Of a stretch of DNA of 64,000 bases, positions 41,568 through 49,215 are shown one piece after another (the stretch's first letter is position 1; each line of letters begins with the position of its first letter). The notes under the pieces are model-generated. The model saw nothing but the letters and a program-made list of their open reading frames with translations, was not told the origin of the DNA and did no database searches. Origin of the DNA: JAGLWW01 sp964640225 (GTDB taxonomy: Archaea > Aenigmatarchaeota > Aenigmatarchaeia > PWEA01 > JAGHBM01); NCBI GenBank assembly GCA_964640225.1, contig CAZXFI010000003.1, positions 40,272 through 104,271 of the forward strand, read 5' to 3'. Made by a program: the position numbers and the translations under genes.

Positions 41568-43034
41568 ATGTCACTGGAAAAACTGGACGGCATAATCAAA
41601 AGGAGAGGTTTTATAAGGAAAAGCTGCGAGCATTACGGTGGTTTTTCAGGCTTCTACGACTACGGCCACCTCGGTACACTACTTAAAAGAAATTTTGAAA
41701 ACTTGTGGAGGGACTTCTTTCTGGGCCTTGACGCGAGATTTTTTGAGATATCTCCGTCCCTTATAATGAAGGAGGAGGTTTTCAAGGCTTCCGGCCACCT
41801 GGAACATTTCACGGACCCCATTGTGAAGTGCCAAAAATGCGACTTCGCTGAAAGAGCGGACCAGGTGCTTGAAAAGGAGATTAAAGAGAAGTTTGAGGGC
41901 GTGAGCAGGGAGGATATGACCGAGCTTATAAAAAGCCATGGAATAAAATGCCCGAAATGCGGTTCTTCTCTTTCAGAAGTAGCGGAAATTAACCTAATGT
42001 TCCCGGTTGAAATAGGGGCTTACGGCAAAACAAAGGCCTATCTAAGGCCTGAGACAGCGCAGGGCTCTTATCTCAATTTTTGCCACGAATTTAATGCCCT
42101 CAGAAAAAAACTTCCCCTAGGACTGGCTGTGATTGGAAAGGCCTTCCGCAACGAAATTTCCCCGAGGCAGGGTGTATACAGGACCAGGGAATTCACGCAG
42201 GCGGAGCTTCAGATATTTTTTGACCCGGAAAGAGTCAACGACCATCAAGGCTGGGACGAGGTTAAGGAATACAAATTAAGGCTTTGCCCAGCCTCTTCAC
42301 GAAAGGAAGTTACGAATTTAACTTGCCGGGAGGCTGTGGAAAATCTAAATCTCCCGAAATTTTATGTTTACCACATGGCGCAGATACAGAAATTTTACCT
42401 TGAAAACCTAAACTACCCCAGGGAAAAGGTCAGGTTTTTTGAACTCAACGAGGAAGAGCGGGCTTTTTACAACAAACTGCACTGGGACTTTGAGGTCAAA
42501 CTGGAAGGCCTTGAAGGTTTTGGAGAGCTATGTGGCATACACTACAGGACGGATTACGACCTTAAGTCCCACCAGGTTTTGAGCGGCGAGTCGCAGGAAG
42601 TCTTTTTTGAAGGAAAAAAATTCATACCCCATGTGGTTGAGTTGGCCTTCGGGGTGGACAGGAATGTTTATGCTCTACTTGAACTTTTCTACACAGAAAG
42701 GGAAGACAAATCCGTTTTGGCCCTCCCGCCAAAAGTAGCCCCGTTTAATTGCGCGGTTTTTCCTCTGGTGAACAAAGGCGGGCTTCCTGAAAAGGCCCGC
42801 GATGTATACAAAATGCTCAGGAGTTGTTTTGTCTGCTTCTATGACGACTCTGGCTCCATAGGACGGCGCTATGCAAGGCAGGACGAAATAGGCACGCCAA
42901 TTTGCGTTACCATAGACTACGACACTCTGGAAGACGACAGCGTTACCGTAAGAGACAGGGACTCAACAAAACAGGTTCGCGTTGAAATAAAGGAGCTTAA
43001 AGAGAAAATAGAGAAATTCTTTAAGGAAGTTTGA
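41568..43034 (+). CDS. glyS: glycyl-tRNA synthetase
   Basis: This 488-residue homodimeric class II enzyme has motif 1 region GFYDYGHLGTLLKRN, zinc-like pairs CQKCDF and CPKCGS, motif 2 AFRNEISPRQGVYRTREFTQ and motif 3 VELAFGVDRNVYALLE. The anticodon-binding domain is at the C-terminus (PFNCAVFPLVNKGGLPEKAR). ATG 41568 is chosen; a GTG three codons upstream is possible. It is shorter than many archaeal GlyRS (about 570) because of short insertions. Confidence 0.95.
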   Translation: MSLEKLDGIIKRRGFIRKSCEHYGGFSGFYDYGHLGTLLKRNFENLWRDFFLGLDARFFEISPSLIMKEEVFKASGHLEHFTDPIVKCQKCDFAERADQVLEKEIKEKFEGVSREDMTELIKSHGIKCPKCGSSLSEVAEINLMFPVEIGAYGKTKAYLRPETAQGSYLNFCHEFNALRKKLPLGLAVIGKAFRNEISPRQGVYRTREFTQAELQIFFDPERVNDHQGWDEVKEYKLRLCPASSRKEVTNLTCREAVENLNLPKFYVYHMAQIQKFYLENLNYPREKVRFFELNEEERAFYNKLHWDFEVKLEGLEGFGELCGIHYRTDYDLKSHQVLSGESQEVFFEGKKFIPHVVELAFGVDRNVYALLELFYTEREDKSVLALPPKVAPFNCAVFPLVNKGGLPEKARDVYKMLRSCFVCFYDDSGSIGRRYARQDEIGTPICVTIDYDTLEDDSVTVRDRDSTKQVRVEIKELKEKIEKFFKEV

Positions 43035-43035
43035 A

Positions 43036-44154
43036 CTATGATATTTTTTTGGGCCTTTCCCTGTGTTTTTCGTGGTCTTCTGTTACCTGCCTTTCAAGCC
43101 TCTCAAGGGCTTCGTCTGCTGTCTTTATCGGGTTCCAGCCCTGGGATTTGCTCACGTAAAGCCCTACCGGAGTGAGTATCCTGGTTCTTATGGAGTAAAG
43201 CTTCTGCTCCCCTTCTTTCTGGCTTGACTTGATGTGCAGGAAAAGGTACTCTATTCCGCCGTATATCTTGCCTATTTTCTTTACGGAATCCTCTATAAGA
43301 GAGTCTATTTTGTCCCTTTCAAAGGAGTCCTCTATCTCTTCAAGGCCGCTAATCTGGACATAAACCCCCTCTTTCTTTTTAAGGGAGGCGACCAGTTCCA
43401 GAATGTCCTTGGATGTGACTATTCCCACGGGCTTCTTGTCACTTGTTATTATAACGTAAGAAGTGTTGTATTTTTTGAAAAGCTTTACAATCTTATTGCA
43501 GTTAATGTTTTCTACCGTAGTCACTGGATTGCGGTTCATTATTGTCGTCACGGATAGCCTGTATTCGGGGGTATAATCGCCGGCGCTGTCCTTTTTCCCC
43601 ATACTTTCCTGAGGATTTACGGTTTTCAGAAAACCTTCTATGTCAATTACGCCCTCAAGCCTCCCCTCGCTGTCAATGACCGGAAGCCTGTTTATGTCGT
43701 TTTCCTGCGTTAGAGTGCGGGCCTTGCCTATGTTTTCATCCCTTGAAATCACCACAGGCATGCTTGCTATTTCTTTCACGGTTTTATTTGACTCCGAGAG
43801 GCACGTTTCCGAATTTTGCACAATATCACTTTCAAAAACAAGCCCCAGTAGTTTGCCCCCGGAGAGCACGGGAATTGCCTTTATGTTGTTTTCAAGAAAC
43901 ATTTTTGCCAGCTTGAATATGTCCAAATCCCCTTCAATTTTTGGCACGTTTTTCCTTGCAAGGTTTTTTGCCTTGGTCTCGGCAGGATAGTCCCTGTCTA
44001 TAAGGTTGTTGGCAGATATTATGCCCAGGAACCTGCTGCCATCAACAACTGCAGCAGCTTCCTCGCCCTTCATCATTTTTGCGGCTATTTCAGATATTTT
44101 TGTGTCGGGTCCGACCTTTAAAAAATCCTTTCTCAAGAAATTATTCACATTCAT
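43036..44154 (-). CDS. four-CBS protein with HPF/RaiA-like C-terminal domain
   Basis: This 372-residue protein has four CBS motifs: one at residues about 1-55 (PDTKISEIAAKMMKGEEAAA), the next at 60-115, then 125-185 and 205-260. The remaining 110 residues (YVQISGLEEIEDSFERDKID, TADEALERLERQVTEDHEKH) resemble the beta-alpha-beta fold and basic tail of ribosome hibernation/RaiA proteins. CBS domains sense adenine nucleotides, so an energy-regulated ribosome-binding role is plausible. A TTG at 44169 overlapping the endA stop is another possible start. It is convergent with glyS. Confidence 0.75.
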   Translation of the reverse strand: MNVNNFLRKDFLKVGPDTKISEIAAKMMKGEEAAAVVDGSRFLGIISANNLIDRDYPAETKAKNLARKNVPKIEGDLDIFKLAKMFLENNIKAIPVLSGGKLLGLVFESDIVQNSETCLSESNKTVKEIASMPVVISRDENIGKARTLTQENDINRLPVIDSEGRLEGVIDIEGFLKTVNPQESMGKKDSAGDYTPEYRLSVTTIMNRNPVTTVENINCNKIVKLFKKYNTSYVIITSDKKPVGIVTSKDILELVASLKKKEGVYVQISGLEEIEDSFERDKIDSLIEDSVKKIGKIYGGIEYLFLHIKSSQKEGEQKLYSIRTRILTPVGLYVSKSQGWNPIKTADEALERLERQVTEDHEKHRERPKKIS

Positions 44155-44165
44155 GAAACCAATCC

Positions 44166-44714
44166 TCAAGGTGTAATCCTCACAATTTCGTAGTAGGTTA
44201 CGTCACCCTCTTCATCAACCACCGCCCATATTAGGTGTGTCCTTATATTCTGCGCAAGCCTTACTGCCCTGGAGAGCTCGGCGTAGGAGTACTTGAATTT
44301 TTCCGGGATGGCGTGTACAATCCATTTCGTGTGCTCCTTGGCGGACTTGGGGCCTTTCTTCAGTTTGACTCCCCTGTCGTAAACCCTGAAATGGGTGCCG
44401 AACTTGAAGCCTGTTCTTACAAGAAATCCCCTCTCCCTCAGGTCCTTGTAAACCGAATACTTCTGCGGAAATTCCTCGTCCATTTCGCAGGCTCTTTTGA
44501 AGAATTTTTTCCTGTCAAGTTTTTTCCTTCCCTCCTTTACTTCCAGCCTTTTTCTTTCTATTAGATGCAAAGCCTCGCAGGGACTCAGAACCAGGTGGTC
44601 GTTAATAATTTTTCCGTAGCACCCTATTTCATATACCTCCTCGGGTTTTTCCCAGACTATTATTTCATTCCCCTCAATCTTTGCTTTAAACGGTTTGTTT
44701 TTCTCGGTGGTCAT
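44166..44714 (-). CDS. endA: tRNA-splicing endonuclease EndA-like subunit lacking the catalytic lysine
   Basis: This 182-residue protein has the N- and C-terminal domains of homotetrameric archaeal EndA. It aligns well with the Methanocaldococcus enzyme: catalytic Tyr in FRVYDRG and His in EHTKWIVHAI are kept. In the last motif the usual SVRKKLLIA reads NIRTHLIWA, so the third catalytic residue Lys becomes Thr. About seven extra, Lys-rich residues lie between the Tyr and His motifs. It cleaves, or helps to cleave, bulge-helix-bulge introns. It is next to two multi-intron tRNAs. Either a second subunit exists or the mechanism differs. Confidence 0.9.
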   Translation of the reverse strand: MTTEKNKPFKAKIEGNEIIVWEKPEEVYEIGCYGKIINDHLVLSPCEALHLIERKRLEVKEGRKKLDRKKFFKRACEMDEEFPQKYSVYKDLRERGFLVRTGFKFGTHFRVYDRGVKLKKGPKSAKEHTKWIVHAIPEKFKYSYAELSRAVRLAQNIRTHLIWAVVDEEGDVTYYEIVRITP

Positions 44715-45235
44715 ATTCTTATATCCTCCATTGAAATCTTAAGCGTGCATTCCTTGCAGAAGTTGTCTTTTTTGTCGTCCAGATAGGAAACAGACTTGCA
44801 CGGATGCATCACGCATGAGGGGTTGCCGCAGTCCTTCAAACCGAACATACCGCCGACTTCGCGAATGATTTCCTTCCGGGTTCTGTCCAAAAGAAGTTCA
44901 AAATTCGGGGAACCCGTGTAAAATTTTGGGTCAAGCCTGGCCGTGCTTACGAGGCACATATCCTTGTCCGCGACACCGAACACGAAGTTCAGGTCTCCGT
45001 AATAAAGGTCGTTTGAGGTCACTCCGATGACCTTGCCGTCGCCTCTATACCCACCCAAAAGCGACAGTATTGACCCGGCGTCGTGCTGTTCCTTGAATTT
45101 GTTGTAATAATCTTTTGGTATGGCAACCTTGTCCCCCACGTAGTATTTGTTCTTGAACCTTTTGTTCAGGGTTTCGGCTATTATATCCAAAAGATTTGGC
45201 TGTATTTCACCTGTCTGAATTATTTTTATTTTCAT
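44711..45235 (-). CDS. archaemetzincin homologue without catalytic zinc ligands
   Basis: This 174-residue protein has the archaemetzincin layout. The consensus HExxHxxGxxHC should coordinate zinc; here the same place reads REVGGMFGLKDC, so all three His are lost (Arg, Gly, Asp) while Glu remains. The second, four-cysteine zinc site survives (DCGNPSCVMHPC, NFCKEC). The rest of the fold (VFGVADKDMCLVSTARLDPK, EIIREVGG) is conserved, so it is a folded but probably non-proteolytic relative. It overlaps the endA start by four bases. Confidence 0.8.
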   Translation of the reverse strand: MKIKIIQTGEIQPNLLDIIAETLNKRFKNKYYVGDKVAIPKDYYNKFKEQHDAGSILSLLGGYRGDGKVIGVTSNDLYYGDLNFVFGVADKDMCLVSTARLDPKFYTGSPNFELLLDRTRKEIIREVGGMFGLKDCGNPSCVMHPCKSVSYLDDKKDNFCKECTLKISMEDIRI

Positions 45236-45269
45236 CTTTTCTCACCTTTATGAATACCTGTTTAATTTT

Positions 45270-45428
45270 TGGTGGGAAGGGTGGGACATTCCAAACTGGT
45301 TGCACAGATTCACACTAACGTGCGAATCGGCCTATTTGAACCCACGACAACTACCTTACAGACCGACGCAGGTAAAACCTGTGTCAAAGGCTTCAGGGTA
45401 GCGCTCTCCCAGGCTGAGCTACCTCCCC
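45270..45428 (-). tRNA. tRNA-Phe(GAA), two introns, CCA encoded
   Basis: Reverse strand. The acceptor is GGGGAGG (45428-45422) with CCTTCCC (45280-45274), discriminator A, CCA to 45270. The D-arm GCTC/GAGC is uninterrupted. The anticodon stem is CTACC/GGTAG with loop CTGAAGA after splicing, anticodon GAA (45394-45392). A canonical 37/38 intron of 34 bases covers 45390-45357. The T-stem GTGGG/CCCAC closes on TTCAAGT after removal of 48 bases (45335-45288), which contain a 9-bp hairpin GATTCGCAC/GTGTGAATC. The mature length is 77. Confidence 0.88.
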
Positions 45429-45469
45429 GCAAGTTATTCTTGGTTTTTTTGGTATTAATTTTTAAATTT

Positions 45470-45682
45470 TGGCGCCCCGGGCAGGAAATTCATTCCCATT
45501 ATATTGGCGAAACGAAGTTTCGTAATTTTTGGGGTATTGGAACATAACTTGTTCCAAGTTTGGGATTAAATCCCAAATTTACAAAGACCTTTTTCTTTAA
45601 AGGGATTTGCTTTTGAACCTGCGACCTTTCGGTTTCTTCCAAATGATAACAGCCGAACGCTCTTCCACTGAGCTACCGAGGC
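45470..45682 (-). tRNA. tRNA-Asn(GTT), two introns including a 125-base T-loop intron, CCA encoded
   Basis: Reverse strand. The acceptor is GCCTCGG (45682-45676) with CCGGGGC (45480-45474), discriminator G and CCA. D-stem GCTC/GAGC. The anticodon stem TTCGG/CCGAA encloses CTGTTAA after removal of a 13-base 37/38 intron (45646-45634); the anticodon is GTT. The T-stem GCAGG/CCTGC closes on TTCAATT only if 125 bases (45612-45488) are removed. That insertion holds at least three hairpins: TTTGGGAT/ATCCCAAA, TTGGAAC/GTTCCAA and CGAAAC-TTC-GTTTCG. The mature length is 75. Confidence 0.87.
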
Positions 45683-45704
45683 AACACTTGGTTGATTTTG
45701 TGGA

Positions 45705-45725
45705 GACGCATACTTCGTATGCGTC
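45705..45725. repeat. 9-bp perfect hairpin in the tRNA-Asn 5' leader
   Basis: GACGCATAC and GTATGCGTC pair perfectly around TTC. It lies 22 bases upstream of tRNA-Asn, between that gene and its TATA-like sequence (minus strand GATATAGA near 45735). Stem-TTC-stem hairpins of the same design occur inside the T-loop introns of tRNA-Ile (59497-59513) and tRNA-Val (60857-60875) and in tRNA-Asn itself. Confidence 0.7.
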
Positions 45726-45764
45726 GGTCTATATCAATTTTGGGTAAAAAGAAGTATTTAAGTT

Positions 45765-46856
45765 TTATTTAACCTTCACACCCAGCTCCTTGAATTTGGT
45801 AGGCAGATACTCGTCAACCACGTATCTCAACCCGTATTTAAGGAGAGCCTGCTGCTCGGCCTTCTTTTTGATTTCCTCCCATGTCTTCAGTTCATCCTGA
45901 AGCCTCTTGTCTTTCTTGTATCTGGGGTCTTTTTTCAGTTCCTTTATTCTCGTGAAATCCACATCCCTAAGCTTGTCGGACCTAAGCTTGTATTTCTTTA
46001 TGTCGGAGGCGGTTACCCCGATCCAGGTGGCTTTCGGGGTCGCCAGCATCTTGTTGACGTGAGCCGATTTTGCCGAGCCCGCCATTATAACCATGGCTAT
46101 GTGCAGCCCCCATGGGTCGCCGTCTGTGAATATGAAAGCAGGAAGTTTTTTTATGTCATGCAGCCTTTTTATAAGCCTTCTAGTGGCCCTGGTGGCCTGT
46201 CCTCCGAGGTTTACTAGAATTGCATTGAACTTTTCGTGGGCATTTTCCTCCATCAACCTGTTGTACATGCCTGCCGTCTCTATGGCTATGATTTTGTCGG
46301 CCTTACAGTTTACTATTTCAGCCTCGCACATTCTGGGGCCTATAGTCTGACCGTCAGCCGTCTGAAGGCAGTTTATTTGCATCATTTTTCCCGTTGGAGT
46401 TTTAAATTTAAGCGTAAGGTCCCCGTAAACGGAGCCCGACGGATTGGGTATTATGTGTATATCTTCCCTGGGTTTTCCCACCATGGCCTCAATATCCTCT
46501 ATTATGTTGTCGGATTCCTGCTGCTCGTCAAATTTCAGTTTTTCTCCCCACGACTCTGAAATGTAGTAAAGTTCCCTTTTGGTGCTGTGCCTTTTTCCAT
46601 CTTTGATAAGTTCTTTTGAAAAGCTGGCAACCTTCAGCAACTGGGCCAGGGGCTTCACGTGCCTCACGTTGCCGGCGCTCCTGGTTATAGTCCTGTCCCC
46701 GAGCACGTAACACAGGTATTTGGGATCAAACACTATGTTATTCGTTACACGCGCCGGTACATGTATGTTGGGAATTCTATTTTTTTCCACATCTTTCAGA
46801 ATCTTTTTCCCTATTTCCTCAAGATTCTTCCTTAGTTCTTCTTCCTTTTTTGCCAT
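45765..46856 (-). CDS. top6A: DNA topoisomerase VI subunit A
   Basis: This 363-residue Spo11-like subunit has the winged-helix catalytic region ending in SKRELYYIS (catalytic Tyr pair) and a Toprim domain with IAIETAGMYNRLMEE and FIFTDGDPWGLHIA (acidic Mg ligands). It cuts both strands for type IIB topoisomerisation, partnered by subunit B, whose gene overlaps upstream by about 38 bases. ATG 46856 (MAKKEEE) is chosen over one two codons upstream. Confidence 0.95.
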   Translation of the reverse strand: MAKKEEELRKNLEEIGKKILKDVEKNRIPNIHVPARVTNNIVFDPKYLCYVLGDRTITRSAGNVRHVKPLAQLLKVASFSKELIKDGKRHSTKRELYYISESWGEKLKFDEQQESDNIIEDIEAMVGKPREDIHIIPNPSGSVYGDLTLKFKTPTGKMMQINCLQTADGQTIGPRMCEAEIVNCKADKIIAIETAGMYNRLMEENAHEKFNAILVNLGGQATRATRRLIKRLHDIKKLPAFIFTDGDPWGLHIAMVIMAGSAKSAHVNKMLATPKATWIGVTASDIKKYKLRSDKLRDVDFTRIKELKKDPRYKKDKRLQDELKTWEEIKKKAEQQALLKYGLRYVVDEYLPTKFKELGVKVK

Positions 46857-48435
46857 ATTCAATCAAATCCTTTTTCACAACCTTATCCAATATTGGCTTT
46901 ATATCTATTTTTTTCTTTTCCCCTGCAAGTTCTTTCGCATTTTCAACTATCAACGGAATGTAGTTCTCAAACACGCTCAGTCTTTCAGTCTCCCTTTTGA
47001 CTCTGGTTTGCTTCCTTATATGCCTTAGCATTTTTCTGGCGCAGTCCTGGATTGCCAGCCTTATCTCCTTGATTATTTCGGGATAGTTGGCTATGGATTC
47101 TTTGCTCTCGGAAGTGTAGGGAACCCACGCGGAAGCTATGTGAATCACGATGGCCGCGGGGCCTCTCGGGATGCTTCCAGAGGACTGTTCCAGGCCGTAT
47201 CTTCGCCATTTTATGGATGAAATAGACTTGGTTATAGCGCAACCGGACGGTTCGTAAAGGAGTGGTATCTTGTTCGCGAATCTCATTACCTTTACCTGTT
47301 CAGAAGGGCCGCCTTCCTTGTCAGACTTTTCCTTTAGCTCTCCTCCGTATGCTATCCCAGCCTCTATCTGGAAGGGAATTCCCCTGTAAACCGAGGGCTC
47401 CCTTGTTATAGTGGTTATAAATTCTGCATTTATTTCTTTTTTCAGGCCATGCTCCAGAAGCTTCTCCCCTATGGGCGAAAGGCAGTCCGTGGGGGGTCTC
47501 ATGAGCTTGACTTTTTGCATTGCCTTGAGCAGTTTTTGCTGTCCCTGATGGTCTATATTCTGGGGCCTGTTCTCCGGTTTCAGCCCGGCGAGGCGGCATA
47601 TCTCCTCGGCGGAGGTTGAGCCTATTCTGCAGAATTCGTTCTGCAGAAACGCGGAAAGGTTTCTGGATTTGGTGTTCTTGAGCATTCTTATAAGTATGCC
47701 GAGCTCAACTCCGTAGGGATGAGGCTTTATTTCCCTAGGCCTTTTGGAGAGTTTTCCAACTGCTCTCGGAAAATCAAATTTTTCACCAAGCGGATTCTTG
47801 TACGTCAGACGTGCCCACGGGTTTACTATGGCCGTTTGCTTCAGGTATTCATCCGGAGAATGATACCTTTGTATGTACTTCCCCTCAAGAATTATTTCTA
47901 TTTTCGTTCCCGTGTGTTCTATCCCGTCGCTGATAATATCTTCTTTTATTATTTCAGGTTCGTTGTTTATCGTATCTATCTTAAGGTGGAAAACATGAGT
48001 CTTTCCTTTTTTGGTGGGCTTGCTGTATATTATTGCCGGATAGCCCGTGGTAAGCTGGCCGTACAGCACTGAGGCGGATATGCCGATTCCCTGCTGCCCC
48101 CTACTCTGCCTCAAGCGGTGAAACTTGGAGCCGTAGAGTAGCTTTGCGAATATTTTTGGTATCTGTTCCCTCATAATGCCCGGTCCGTTGTCTTCTATGG
48201 ATACCTTGTATCTGCTTTCCTCAAGCTCTTTTATTTCAACTTTTATTTCCGGGAGTATGTCGGCCTCTTCGCACGCGTCAAGCGCGTTGTCCACGGCCTC
48301 CTTTACCACGGTCAAAAGCGCCTTTGTCGGGTTGTCAAAACCCAGAAGGTGTCTGTTTTTTTCAAAGAACTCAGCCACGGATATAACTCTCTGGTCCTTG
48401 GCCATATCCTTGGCCGTCCTCTTTTTTTCAGTCAT
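46819..48435 (-). CDS. top6B: DNA topoisomerase VI subunit B
   Basis: This 538-residue protein has the GHKL ATPase motifs: VVKEAVDNALDACEEA (N box), VSIEDNGPGIMREQIPKIF (G1) and SRGQQGIGISASVLYGQL (G2), then the transducer domain and its switch Lys region. ATP binding closes the B dimer and drives strand passage by subunit A. Its 3' end overlaps top6A, and its 5' end overlaps the KH gene by eight bases, so all are one operon with aIF1A. Confidence 0.95.
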   Translation of the reverse strand: MTEKKRTAKDMAKDQRVISVAEFFEKNRHLLGFDNPTKALLTVVKEAVDNALDACEEADILPEIKVEIKELEESRYKVSIEDNGPGIMREQIPKIFAKLLYGSKFHRLRQSRGQQGIGISASVLYGQLTTGYPAIIYSKPTKKGKTHVFHLKIDTINNEPEIIKEDIISDGIEHTGTKIEIILEGKYIQRYHSPDEYLKQTAIVNPWARLTYKNPLGEKFDFPRAVGKLSKRPREIKPHPYGVELGILIRMLKNTKSRNLSAFLQNEFCRIGSTSAEEICRLAGLKPENRPQNIDHQGQQKLLKAMQKVKLMRPPTDCLSPIGEKLLEHGLKKEINAEFITTITREPSVYRGIPFQIEAGIAYGGELKEKSDKEGGPSEQVKVMRFANKIPLLYEPSGCAITKSISSIKWRRYGLEQSSGSIPRGPAAIVIHIASAWVPYTSESKESIANYPEIIKEIRLAIQDCARKMLRHIRKQTRVKRETERLSVFENYIPLIVENAKELAGEKKKIDIKPILDKVVKKDLIEYGKKGRRTKEES

Positions 48436-48913
48436 TGAGGCACCTCAGCAAATAATTATAAACCTTATTGTGTTTGGAACCATTTATAAGCATTTCTATT
48501 GCCTCCTTCACATAAGAAGTTTTTTCTGATTGACCTATTATTGACACGGTCTTGCCGTAAATTGATATCGCGCAACCGCCAAGGTCTTCCAGTTTTTTTT
48601 TGGTCTTACCCTCTCTGCCTATTATCCTACTTTTAATCCTTCTTATACCCTTTTCTTTGTTTTGATACTCTTTGATGTTTATTACATACAAATTGTTTTC
48701 GTCATCCAAAAGTTCCATTGCTTTATCCGGGTTAAACCCCCTTCCCACGGCCCTTATTACGTCCTTACTTTTCCAGGCATCAATGGGGTCCCCTTCAATT
48801 TTTACGCTACATTCCTCCACAAATACATGAACCCCTGTTTCACTCTCCAGTTTTTTTATAAAGGCTTTAAGCACAGGAACCCTTTCTTCAGGGATTTTTA
48901 AGTTTTTAATCAT
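48428..48913 (-). CDS. KH-domain RNA-binding protein (Pno1/Dim2-like)
   Basis: This 161-residue protein has two KH modules; the second has KSRIIGREGKTKKKLEDLGG followed by CAISIYGKTVSIIGQ. The first (KIEGDPIDAWKSKDVIRAVG, GFNPDKAMELL) is typical of archaeal Pno1/Dim2 orthologues that mature 16S rRNA and bind aIF2-alpha. It lies between aIF1A and top6B. In many archaea a RIO1 kinase gene separates aIF1A and this gene; here only eight bases do. Confidence 0.9.
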   Translation of the reverse strand: MIKNLKIPEERVPVLKAFIKKLESETGVHVFVEECSVKIEGDPIDAWKSKDVIRAVGRGFNPDKAMELLDDENNLYVINIKEYQNKEKGIRRIKSRIIGREGKTKKKLEDLGGCAISIYGKTVSIIGQSEKTSYVKEAIEMLINGSKHNKVYNYLLRCLND

Positions 48914-48921
48914 TTCCTTAC

Positions 48922-49209
48922 CTATAGATTCTTTAAGTAACCCCTTCTCTTAAGAAATTCCGTTTCATTATTCTTGTATCTCCAGACAAGGTCGGCCCTT
49001 GATTCCGACTGAGTATCCCAAGGCTTTACAAGAACTATGTCATCAACTCTGGTCCAGACCCTTTTCTTTAATTTTCCGGGTATTCTGCATACCCTTTCCT
49101 TGCCGTCTTCGCATTCAACTTGGAGCCTATTGGCACCCAAGAGATTTACAACCCTGCCAAACAGCTCACCTTCTCTGGGTATCCTAACTCTTACTATTGT
49201 CTCTTCCAT
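48922..49209 (-). CDS. eif1A: translation initiation factor aIF1A
   Basis: This 95-residue OB-fold protein has VRIPREGELFGRVVNLLGAN, CRIPGKLKKRVWTRVDDIVL and a C-terminal tail DLVWRYKNNETEFLKRRGYL. It binds the A site of the 30S subunit during initiation. It overlaps no gene but is only six bases from the NMD3 gene. Length and order match archaeal orthologues. Confidence 0.94.
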   Translation of the reverse strand: MEETIVRVRIPREGELFGRVVNLLGANRLQVECEDGKERVCRIPGKLKKRVWTRVDDIVLVKPWDTQSESRADLVWRYKNNETEFLKRRGYLKNL

Positions 49210-49215
49210 AAAAAT

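Noticed and set aside
45270..45682. Split tRNA halves instead of intron-containing tRNAs
   Set aside because: All exon parts of each tRNA lie in the right order on one strand with matching stems; simple introns suffice.
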